From positions 1 through 9,614 of the forward strand of contig NZ_JNWQ01000141.1 in the NCBI RefSeq assembly GCF_000716875.1: a stretch of DNA of 9,614 bases, given 5' to 3'. The position numbers and the translations under genes were made by a program. Positions 1-5,731 of the stretch are shown piece by piece; the first letter of the stretch is position 1, and each line of letters opens with the position of its first letter. Origin of the DNA: Streptomyces novaecaesareae. Lineage in GTDB: Bacteria > Actinomycetota > Actinomycetes > Streptomycetales > Streptomycetaceae. The notes below the pieces were generated by a model. The model did not search any database and was not told the origin of the DNA. It was given only the letters and a program-made list of their open reading frames with translations.

Positions 1-97
1 CATCGCGTGCAACCGCCTGAAAGCCATACCCGGCGTCTCTGGGCCTCTGGACCTTACGACGGCCCGTCCAACCCATGCCAACAACGTAGGACCGCCT

Positions 98-209
98 GAA
101 CCCCACGACCCGACCACCGGAAGCCGAACCCACCACCGCACCCCGACCAACCACCGCAGCAACGACCCACCACCGAAGCACGACCCACCACCGAGGGAGG
201 ACACCGCCG
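98..209 (+). promoter_or_regulatory. T-free, C-rich leader upstream of the first gene
   Basis: From 98 to 209 the plus strand contains no T at all. Bases 101-190 are 49 C, 27 A and 14 G. The stretch contains loosely repeated CCACCACCG-like blocks, including a 14-bp direct repeat (CGACCCACCACCGA at 163-176 and 181-194). It ends in the ribosome binding site GAGGGAGG (193-200) of the gene starting at 209. An RNA copy would lack U, be rich in C and poor in G, and have little secondary structure, which are the general traits of Rho-loading sites. A role as an unstructured leader or a Rho-dependent site is inference. Bases 1-97 show nothing I can name beyond a 10-bp repeat (ACCGCCTGAA at 12-21 and 91-100). 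Confidence 0.4.
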
Positions 210-700
210 TGACCCGAACCGCACAGTTCCCCCGGACCGGCAGGACGACGGCGCTGTACGGCGTCCTGCTGCTGCTCGCCCTCCAGGGTGCCGCCGTCGG
301 CGTCGCCCCCGGCCCGCTGCGGCTCTTCCTGTCCGGCGTGCTCATCGGCGCCTCCGTCGCCGGGCTGCTGCTCGCCCTGCTGCTGGCCACCAGCCGGCGG
401 CGGGCGGGCGCCGCGGCCCGGGCGGCAGCGGGCGCGGGAGCACCGGGCGACGACACGCAGTGGTTCAGCGCCCGTTCGCTGGAGGGCTTCCCGATGGAGC
501 AGGTCCGTCCGCTGCTGCTCTCCCCCGGCGCGCCCGGCCTGAGCCGGCTCTACACCGCGTGGGTGTTCGCCACCCACGGCCACGACCCGCAGTGGATCGC
601 CCACCACCTGGACCTGCCCACCCCGACCGCCCGCCTGCTGGTCACCGCCGCCCGGAACCACCCGGCACCCGCCGGCCCCGGCCACCCGACCACCGGCTGA
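209..700 (+). CDS. Small two-helix membrane protein with cytosolic helical C-terminal domain
   Basis: The product is 163 aa. It starts at a GTG (209) preceded by GAGGGAGG eight bases upstream, which decides the start. Residues about 14-32 and 37-60 form two hydrophobic helices separated by a short PGP turn, followed by an Arg-rich stretch (63-65) that puts the C-terminus in the cytosol. Residues 85-150 are soluble and helical. The part around LYTAWVFATHG and IAHHLDLPTPTARLL (114-145) resembles a helix-turn-helix-like fold seen in small actinomycete proteins, but I cannot name a family. It lies 105 bp upstream of the ABC permease gene on the same strand and could be co-transcribed with it. No enzymatic residues are apparent, so the function is unknown. 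Confidence 0.75.
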   Translation: MTRTAQFPRTGRTTALYGVLLLLALQGAAVGVAPGPLRLFLSGVLIGASVAGLLLALLLATSRRRAGAAARAAAGAGAPGDDTQWFSARSLEGFPMEQVRPLLLSPGAPGLSRLYTAWVFATHGHDPQWIAHHLDLPTPTARLLVTAARNHPAPAGPGHPTTG

Positions 701-805
701 GCAGCGGCCGTCCGGCACGCCGAGCACCCGGCCCCGGGACGGACGGGTTTGCATACGGACATCCGGAGGGAGCAGACTGCCCGGGTTTGCGCCGGAGGTA
801 CCGTC

Positions 806-2608
806 ATGCCCTTGCCGAAGTCCGCCCCCGGCCCGTCCCGGGGCCTGTTCCGAGCCCCGTCTCCGTCCCCTTCCCCCTCTCCGTCCCCCTCCCCCGGTCC
901 GGGTCGCCTGGGTCAGCGGGTGTGGGTGGACGTGGCCGTCGCGGCCGCCGTCCTGGTCCTGCTCTACCTCGCGCTGCGGCTCGGCCGGGACACCGCCGTC
1001 CGGTTCTCCACCGGCCGGGACGCCGTCGTCGACACCGACCCCGCCCGGCTGCCGTACGACGCGGCCCGCACCCTGCTGCGGATGTTCGCCGCGCTCGCCG
1101 TCTCCGTCGTCTTCACCTTCGGCTACGCCTACGCCGCCGCCCGCAGCCGCCGTCTGGAGCGCGTGCTGATCCCGGCGCTGGACATCCTCCAGTCGGTGCC
1201 GGTGCTCGCCTTCCTGACCGTCGCGGTGACCGGCTTCCTCGCCCTCTTCCCCGGCTCGATGCTGGGCCTCGAATGTGCGGCGGTCTTCGCCATCTTCACG
1301 TCCCAGGCGTGGAACATGACCTTCGCCTTCTACCACTCCCTGGTCTCGCTGCCGCGTGAACTCGACGAGTTGTCCCGCTCGTTCGGGTTCAGCCGGTGGA
1401 TGCGCTTCTGGAAGGTCGAGCTGCCCTCCGGGATGATCAGCCTGGTGTGGAACGGCATGCTGAGCTTCGGCGGCGGCTGGTTCTTCCTGGTCGCCTCGGA
1501 GGCGATCAGCGTCGACAACCAGCGGTACGCGCTGCCCGGGGTCGGCTCGTACGCGGGTGCGGCGATCGCCGCCGGGGACCTCGGCCGGGTCGGCTGGGCG
1601 ATCGCCACCATGGTCGTGCTGGTGGTCGGCGTGAACTTCCTCTTCTGGCGGCCGCTCACCGCCTGGGCCGAACGTTTCCGGAACGAGCAGTCCGAGGCCG
1701 CCCGGGCCCAGCGCTCCGTCGTCCTCGACCTGCTGCGCCGCTCTCATCTGCCCGCCCTCCTCGGCCGGGCGCTGCGCCCGGTCGGGCGGGCGCTGAACCG
1801 GGCCGGACGACTGTTCGGCACCGACGACCGCCCACCCGCCGCCCACCCCGCCCATCCCTCCCGGCAGCGGACCGGGGACACCGTCTTCGCCCTCGTCGCG
1901 GGCGGCATCGTGCTCTGGGGCCTGGTCGACCTCGGCCGCTACCTCGCCGACCGCACCGGCCTCGGCGTGTTCGGCGAGCCGCTGCTGCTCGGCCTCGCCA
2001 CCCTCGCCCGGGTCGTCGTCCTGGTCGCGGTCGCCACCGTCGTCTGGGTGCCCGTCGGCGTGTGGATCGGCTTCTCCCCGAGGCTCACCCGCATCGCCCA
2101 GCCCGTCGTCCAGGTGCTGGCGAGCTTCCCCGCCAACTTCCTCTTCCCGCTGGCGGTCTGGCTGCTGCTGCGCACCGGCCTGTCGATCGACCTCGGCGGC
2201 ATCCTGCTGATGGCCCTCGGCGCCCAGTGGTACATCCTCTTCAACGCCATCGCCGGCGCCATGGCCATCCCCACCGACCTGCGCGAGGCCATGGACGACC
2301 TCGGCGTGCGCGGCCTGCAGCGCTGGCGGCGGCTGATCGTCCCCGGGATCTTCCCGGCGTACGTCACCGGCGGCATCACCGCCTCCGGCGGCGCCTGGAA
2401 CGCCTCCATCGTCTCCGAGGTGGTCACCTTCGGCGGCACCACGCTGACCGCCAACGGCCTCGGCGCGTACATCGCCCGGGCCACCGAGCGCGGCGACCAC
2501 CCGCACCTGCTCGCCGGGGTGGCGGTGATGAGCCTGTACGTCGTCGCCCTCAACCGCCTGCTCTGGCGCCGGCTGTACCGGCTGGCCGAACGCCGCTACT
2601 CGCTCTAG
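806..2608 (+). CDS. Fused double ABC permease, NitT/TauT type
   Basis: The product is 600 aa from the ATG at 806, which has GGAGGT six bases upstream; an in-frame start at 749 lacks such a site. Two binding-protein-dependent permease domains sit in one chain. The first spans about 85-290, with an EAA-like cytosolic loop at 185-207 (ELDELSRSFGFSRW, then VELP). The second spans about 390-590, with its EAA loop at 492-513 (LREAMDDLGVRGLQRWRRL). A linker at about 290-355 is Arg/Pro-rich. The N-terminus has an unusual Ser-Pro repeat (residues 18-32) before the first membrane helix (about 41-60). Fused permeases of this type pair with ATPases carrying an AAA-associated C-terminal domain, which is exactly what follows 17 bp downstream. 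They belong to the nitrate/sulfonate/bicarbonate/taurine importer group. The substrate cannot be read from sequence, and no binding-protein gene is nearby. Confidence 0.9.
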   Translation: MPLPKSAPGPSRGLFRAPSPSPSPSPSPSPGPGRLGQRVWVDVAVAAAVLVLLYLALRLGRDTAVRFSTGRDAVVDTDPARLPYDAARTLLRMFAALAVSVVFTFGYAYAAARSRRLERVLIPALDILQSVPVLAFLTVAVTGFLALFPGSMLGLECAAVFAIFTSQAWNMTFAFYHSLVSLPRELDELSRSFGFSRWMRFWKVELPSGMISLVWNGMLSFGGGWFFLVASEAISVDNQRYALPGVGSYAGAAIAAGDLGRVGWAIATMVVLVVGVNFLFWRPLTAWAERFRNEQSEAARAQRSVVLDLLRRSHLPALLGRALRPVGRALNRAGRLFGTDDRPPAAHPAHPSRQRTGDTVFALVAGGIVLWGLVDLGRYLADRTGLGVFGEPLLLGLATLARVVVLVAVATVVWVPVGVWIGFSPRLTRIAQPVVQVLASFPANFLFPLAVWLLLRTGLSIDLGGILLMALGAQWYILFNAIAGAMAIPTDLREAMDDLGVRGLQRWRRLIVPGIFPAYVTGGITASGGAWNASIVSEVVTFGGTTLTANGLGAYIARATERGDHPHLLAGVAVMSLYVVALNRLLWRRLYRLAERRYSL

Positions 2609-2625
2609 CCCCGGAGGCCCCGCCG

Positions 2626-4236
2626 ATGCGCTTCCCCTTCTCCCGCCGCGCCGCGACCGTCCCCGTCGCGACCGTCCCTGCCGTGCCCATCCCTGCCGTG
2701 CCCATCCCTGCCGTGCCCATCCCCGCCGTACCCGGCCCTGCCATACCCGTCCCTGCCCTACCCGTCCCGCCCGCCCCCGAGGGTGACGAGGTCCTGCTGG
2801 AGACCGTCGGCCTGACCAAGACCTACGCCGGAGCCGACGGCGAACTGCCCGTGCTCTCCGGCATCGACCTCACCGTACGGTCCGGCGAGATCGTCGCTCT
2901 GCTCGGCCGCTCCGGCTCCGGCTCCGGCAAGTCGACCCTGCTGCGCTGCCTGGCCGGCCTCCTCCCGCCCAGCTCCGGCACCGTCCGCTACCGCGGCACC
3001 CCGCTCGCCGGTGCCAACCCGGGCACCGCGCTGGTCTTCCAGACCTTCGCCCTGCTGCCCTGGCTGACCGTCCGACAGAACGTCGAACTCGGCCTGGAAG
3101 CCCGCGGGGTGGCGCCCCGCGAACGGGCCCGGGCCGCCGCCCAGGCCATCGACCTGATCGGCCTGACCGGCTTCGAGTCCGCCTACCCCAGGGAGTTGTC
3201 CGGCGGCATGCGCCAACGGGTCGGCTTCGCCCGGGCCCTGGTCGTCGAACCCGACGTGCTGATGATGGACGAGCCGTTCTCCGCGCTGGACGTGCTCACC
3301 GCCGAGAACCTGCGCGGTGAGCTGCTGGAACTGTGGGACTCCGGCCAGTTCCCCACCCGGGCCGTCGTCCTGGTCACCCACAACATCGAGGAGGCGGTGC
3401 TGATGGCCGACCGCATCGTCGTCCTCGGCGCCCGCCCGTACGGCACCATCCGGGAGACCGTCGAGGTCGGCCTGGAACGACCCCGCGACCGCGACTGCGC
3501 CGCCTTCGACGAACTGGTCGACCGGGTCTACCGCATCATGACCGGCCGGCCCAAGGACCCCCGCCAGAACGGCCGTTCCGAGAACGATCGTTCCTGGAAC
3601 GACCGTTCCGACGACAACCGGTCCGACGACAACCGGTCCGACGACGACCGGTCGGACGCCGGCGAGGACGACAGCCGTCCGGACGCCGGCCAGGACGCCG
3701 ACCAGGACGACGCCCGCCCCGAGCGCCGTACGGTCGCCAACACCCCACTCCCCACCGCCGGTGTCGACGGGCTCTGCGGCCTCGCCGCGATGATCGCCCA
3801 CCGGGGTGGCCGCTGCGACCTCGTCGACCTCGCCGACGAACTCGGCCTCGACATCGACGACCTGCTCCCCCAGGTCGACGCCCTCGACCTGCTCGGCCTC
3901 GCCGCCATCCACGGCGACGACCTGCTGCTCACCCCGGAGGGCACCGCCTTCGCCGGTGCCGACGCCCAGGACTCCCGTGCCGTCTTCGCCGGTGCCGCCC
4001 TCGACGTCCCCCTGGTCAAACTGATCGCCAACAGTCTCGGCGACCGGGTCGGCGCCACCGTCCGCACCGGCTTCCTCCGCGACCTGCTCGGCCGCCACTA
4101 CACCCGCGAGCAGACCGACCGGCAACTGGAGACCGCCACCGACTGGGGGCGCTACGCGGGCCTCTTCAGCTACGACGCCGGGCGACAGGAGTACCGGCAG
4201 GAACACCGGCCGGGCCCGCCGGCCCCGGGCCGCTGA
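2626..4236 (+). CDS. ABC transporter ATPase, NitT/TauT type, with AAA-associated C-terminal domain and altered Walker A
   Basis: The product is 536 aa, from the ATG at 2626 with CCGGAGG upstream. Residues 18-47 are six PAVPI-like repeats. The ATPase domain (about 55-305) has Q139, signature LSGGM (191-195), Walker B VLMMDEP (211-217), D-loop SALD (219-222) and switch His252. The Walker A region reads GRSGSGSGKST (94-104), where the family normally has GRSGSGKST. The extra Gly-Ser pair leaves Ser96 at the first motif position. An acidic linker (315-344) is six five-residue units around RS. Residues about 372-525 match the AAA-associated C-terminal domain typical of ATPases partnered with fused permeases (LTPEGTAF at 435-442, WGRYAGLFSYD at 507-517). 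It should energise the importer encoded just upstream. Whether the lengthened P-loop still binds ATP is open. Confidence 0.9.
   Translation: MRFPFSRRAATVPVATVPAVPIPAVPIPAVPIPAVPGPAIPVPALPVPPAPEGDEVLLETVGLTKTYAGADGELPVLSGIDLTVRSGEIVALLGRSGSGSGKSTLLRCLAGLLPPSSGTVRYRGTPLAGANPGTALVFQTFALLPWLTVRQNVELGLEARGVAPRERARAAAQAIDLIGLTGFESAYPRELSGGMRQRVGFARALVVEPDVLMMDEPFSALDVLTAENLRGELLELWDSGQFPTRAVVLVTHNIEEAVLMADRIVVLGARPYGTIRETVEVGLERPRDRDCAAFDELVDRVYRIMTGRPKDPRQNGRSENDRSWNDRSDDNRSDDNRSDDDRSDAGEDDSRPDAGQDADQDDARPERRTVANTPLPTAGVDGLCGLAAMIAHRGGRCDLVDLADELGLDIDDLLPQVDALDLLGLAAIHGDDLLLTPEGTAFAGADAQDSRAVFAGAALDVPLVKLIANSLGDRVGATVRTGFLRDLLGRHYTREQTDRQLETATDWGRYAGLFSYDAGRQEYRQEHRPGPPAPGR
2676..2765 (+). repeat. 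Six 15-bp tandem repeats (N-terminal PAVPI repeats)
   Basis: The unit CCCTGCCGTGCCCAT is present three times without change (2676-2690, 2691-2705, 2706-2720), then three diverged units follow up to 2765. The period is a multiple of three, so copy-number change keeps the reading frame. The encoded units are PAVPI, PAVPI, PAVPI, PAVPG, PAIPV and PALPV, residues 18-47 of the ATPase. Confidence 0.9.
2911..2928 (+). repeat. Three copies of hexamer TCCGGC inside the Walker A codons
   Basis: The hexamer TCCGGC (Ser-Gly) is repeated three times directly before the AAG codon of the P-loop lysine (2929-2931). Two copies would give the normal GRSGSGKST motif, so this looks like a one-unit expansion. 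Confidence 0.9.
3568..3657 (+). repeat. Six 15-bp tandem repeats in the ATPase interdomain linker
   Basis: There are six consecutive 15-bp units encoding NGRSE, NDRSW, NDRSD, DNRSD, DNRSD and DDRSD (residues 315-344). The fourth and fifth units are identical at the DNA level. The array lies between the nucleotide-binding domain and the C-terminal AAA-associated domain, in a hydrophilic and probably disordered linker. Confidence 0.85.
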
Positions 4237-4240
4237 GGGC

Positions 4241-4660
4241 TCATCCCGTGGCGGGGCGGCGGCGCACCGCCCGTACGGCCTGGGCGAAGGGTTGCGGCGC
4301 GGTCGCCCCGGCCGGGGCCGCACCGCCTGCGCCGCCGGCGCCGCCGTCGCGGCGGGAAGGCAGGTCGTTGGCGATCACTGCGGCCTCCGTGAGCAGCCCG
4401 CGCACCTCGGCGGCCCGGTAGAAGATCCGCGTCCCCTCCCGCCGCGCCACGACCAGCCCCGCCGCCCGCAGCTTCGCCAGGTGCTGCGAGGTCGCCGCCA
4501 CGTGCGCCCCCAGCAGCTCCGCCAGCTCGCTCACCGGCAACTCCCGCCGGCTCAACGCCCACAGCAACCGGTACCGCGACGGATCCGCGACCGCCTTCAG
4601 CACGGCCACCGCCCGCTCAGCCGCCTCGGAGTCCCACGCCTCTTGCTCCGCACCACCCAT
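4241..4660 (-). CDS. ArsR/SmtB-type winged-helix regulator without metal-site cysteines
   Basis: The product is 139 aa from the ATG at 4660. An in-frame upstream start (4780) would add 40 residues that look like translated remnant DNA. The fold follows the ArsR pattern: VLKAVADPSRYRLLWAL (20-36), a helix-turn-helix at 40-70 (SELAELLG, then ATSQHLAKLRAAGLV) and a wing at 73-82 (RREGTRIFYR). There is no cysteine in the protein and no clear Asp/His pair in the last helix, so classical metal sensing is unlikely. The tail (101-139) is Gly/Ala-rich. Its stop lies 4 bp from the stop of the convergent ABC ATPase gene. The inducer is unknown. Likely targets are its own promoter and possibly the neighbouring transporter, which is inference only. 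Confidence 0.88.
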   Translation of the reverse strand: MGGAEQEAWDSEAAERAVAVLKAVADPSRYRLLWALSRRELPVSELAELLGAHVAATSQHLAKLRAAGLVVARREGTRIFYRAAEVRGLLTEAAVIANDLPSRRDGGAGGAGGAAPAGATAPQPFAQAVRAVRRRPATG

Positions 4661-4666
4661 ACAGCG

Positions 4667-4672
4667 ATCGTA
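4667..4672 (-). promoter_or_regulatory. -10 element of a probable leaderless promoter for the ArsR-type gene
   Basis: On the minus strand TACGAT is followed by six bases and then the ATG at 4660. No purine-rich ribosome binding site lies in the 20 bases before the ATG. This spacing would place the transcription start at or next to the start codon, as in the many leaderless actinomycete mRNAs. No convincing -35 box is visible. Confidence 0.5.
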
Positions 4673-4734
4673 CCGACGCCCCCCGGACCCCCGCTGACCA
4701 CCGGAAGTCGGCCCCGCCGACGTCCCGTACGGCA

Positions 4735-4850
4735 CGTCCCGGCCCGCCAGCCACCCCACCGCACGAGCCGCCACCCCCACCCCGCGTACGAGGTCGACCC
4801 CGTCGACAGCGAGGTGGTCCTGCCCGCGCCGTCGGGCCCGACCAGGCCGC
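4735..4850 (-). pseudogene. Decayed fragment of an ABC transporter ATPase gene
   Basis: Read on the minus strand, bases around 4848-4807 encode CGLVGPDGAGRTTSL, very close to the drug-export-type P-loop GLVGPDGAGKTTLL, with the lysine replaced by Arg. In the adjacent frame the next bases encode VDGVDLVRGVGVAARAVGW. This resembles the segment that in intact ATPases follows the P-loop after about 15-20 residues (VDGxDL, then AVRRRIG). The piece therefore looks like an ATPase start with an internal deletion and frame change. It is too short to be functional. It fills most of the non-coding gap between the ArsR-type gene and the stop of the inhibitor-like gene. Confidence 0.5.
4793..4807. repeat. 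GTCGAC inverted repeat with 3-nt loop
   Basis: GTCGAC, CCC, GTCGAC: each arm is itself a palindrome, so the site can be read as a hairpin or as a direct repeat. It lies within the ABC ATPase remnant, downstream of the minus-strand operon. A role in transcription ending is possible but not shown; there is no T-tract. Confidence 0.35.
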
Positions 4851-4868
4851 AGAACGGGCCGCAGAACG
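4845..4868. repeat. 12-bp tandem duplication
   Basis: GGCCGCAGAACG occurs twice in direct succession (4845-4856 and 4857-4868). It lies in non-coding DNA between the inhibitor-like gene and the ABC remnant P-loop. Confidence 0.7.
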
Positions 4869-4886
4869 AGCCGCTCGGCAACGGCT
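4869..4886 (-). terminator. Possible weak hairpin at the end of the operon
   Basis: AGCCG (4869-4873) and CGGCT (4882-4886) form a five-base-pair stem that begins within the stop codon of the inhibitor-like gene. There is no T-rich tail, so it is at best a weak, actinomycete-style terminator. Confidence 0.25.
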
Positions 4887-5320
4887 CAGCGCACGTCGAC
4901 GGTGAAGCGGCGTTCGTCCTGCCCGGCGTGGTTGGGGTCGTGCAGGGTGATGGTGGCGTGGCCCGGATTCGGGCCGGCGCGGAAGACGAAGTAGTAGTGG
5001 CCGCCTGAGCCCGCCGAGCCGGTCGCGCCGAAGAGGTCCTTCAGGCCGAAGTTCTTCACGTACTCGTCGCCCACGGTCTGCACGGCGGACGGGTCGGGAG
5101 CCGGGTCGGCCACCGTCCAGACCTGGCCCGCCACCCGGTGGGCGCCGACCTCGACGGAGAACAACTCGCCGGGCTTGACGGCCAGTTCACCGGCGGTCGC
5201 GGTGAACACCGTGCCGTGGTCGAGCTTGCCGGTGGTCATCCGGTGGACCACCACCGCGCCCACTGCGCCCGCGACGGCCAGCAGGGCGACCACCGCGATC
5301 AGGATCCGACGCCACGTCAC
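4886..5320 (-). CDS. Membrane-anchored chagasin-like (I42) cysteine peptidase inhibitor, candidate immunity protein
   Basis: The product is 144 aa from the GTG at 5320, with GGGGAGG seven bases upstream. The GTG overlaps the TGA of the preceding gene (GTGA), so translation is probably coupled. An N-terminal helix (about 5-26) preceded by Arg-Arg predicts an anchor with the rest outside the cell. The outer domain (about 38-144) follows the order of chagasin-type inhibitors: a strand with KPGELFSVEV (49-58), a loop and Trp68 where the family has NPTTGYxW, GSGGHYYFVFRA (104-115) matching the family's GxGGxxxFxFxA, GHATITL (120-126), and a final FTVDV strand (139-143). The NPTTG and RPW loops are not conserved, so it is a divergent member at best. 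Being downstream of a papain-like peptidase gene strongly supports the role. The inhibitor assignment is inference. Confidence 0.72.
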   Translation of the reverse strand: MTWRRILIAVVALLAVAGAVGAVVVHRMTTGKLDHGTVFTATAGELAVKPGELFSVEVGAHRVAGQVWTVADPAPDPSAVQTVGDEYVKNFGLKDLFGATGSAGSGGHYYFVFRAGPNPGHATITLHDPNHAGQDERRFTVDVR

Positions 5321-5724
5321 GGCTTCGCCTCCCCGTGGGTGGCTTCCCGGTGGGTGACCCGCAGCGCCAGGACGGCGGCCACGGCCTCCAGCCACCGGAC
5401 GACCAGCAGGTCCCCGGTCGCGTCCCCGACGACCATCGCCGCCGCCTCCAGCCAGCCGCGCGCCACCGCCGCCGCCGGTCCGGGCAGCGGCTCGGGCAGC
5501 GCGGCCGCGTAGCGGGTGCCGCCGGAGCGGACCACCTCGCCGAGGAAGACCAGGGCGCGCGGCAGGACGCCGAGCCGGTCGACGGTGATCGCGGCGGCCA
5601 CCGCGCCGTCGCCGAACAGCGTGGCGCGGTGCGGGCCGGGCAGCGGCAGGCCGAAGCGCAGCAGGACCTCGACGTCCAGCTCGGCCAGCCGGGCGTCGCT
5701 CATCGGTTGGGGGGTCGTGCTCAA
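5317..5724 (-). CDS. Unrecognised 135-aa protein between peptidase and inhibitor genes
   Basis: A TTG at 5724 has GAGG five bases upstream and sits seven bases after the peptidase stop. An ATG at 5703 would give a 128-aa form but lacks any ribosome binding site. The protein is Ala/Leu-rich with no signal peptide, no clear membrane helix and no cysteine. The start of the fold reads VLLRFGLPLPGP (20-31), later VFLGEVV (59-65) and VVGDATGDLLVV (98-109). The order of these segments faintly recalls SUKH-type immunity proteins (a GLP near the start, a DGxTG strand later), but this is weak. Its position suggests a cytosolic immunity protein, a chaperone for the effector, or an escort. It overlaps the next gene by four bases. 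Confidence 0.75.
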   Translation of the reverse strand: MSTTPQPMSDARLAELDVEVLLRFGLPLPGPHRATLFGDGAVAAAITVDRLGVLPRALVFLGEVVRSGGTRYAAALPEPLPGPAAAVARGWLEAAAMVVGDATGDLLVVRWLEAVAAVLALRVTHREATHGEAKP

Positions 5725-5731
5725 CTAGGCC

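Noticed and set aside
745..790. Direct repeat GGGTTTGC (745-752 and 783-790) as a regulatory repeat before the permease gene
   Set aside because: Only eight bases, no matching promoter elements and no further copies.
749..805. Longer N-terminus of the ABC permease (19 extra residues)
   Set aside because: No ribosome binding site at 749, while the ATG at 806 has GGAGGT at ideal distance.
4212..4225. Hairpin GGGCC-CGCC-GGCCC as terminator between the convergent ABC and ArsR-type genes
   Set aside because: It lies inside coding sequence for a Pro/Gly-rich tail, has a short stem and no T-tract; such dyads are frequent in very GC-rich DNA.
2758..4323. Long minus-strand open frame opposite the ABC ATPase gene
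   Set aside because: It is the antisense shadow of a GC-rich gene: low-complexity Gly/Val/Asp composition, no domain, while the plus strand has all ABC motifs.
4661..4780. 40-residue extension of the ArsR-type protein
   Set aside because: The sequence matches neither the ArsR family nor a start with ribosome binding site; part of it fits the ABC ATPase remnant better.
5321..5395. Longer N-terminus of the chagasin-like protein
   Set aside because: It would overlap the previous gene by about 80 bases and put 25 polar residues before the membrane anchor. The GTG at 5320 has a clear ribosome binding site and a GTGA overlap.
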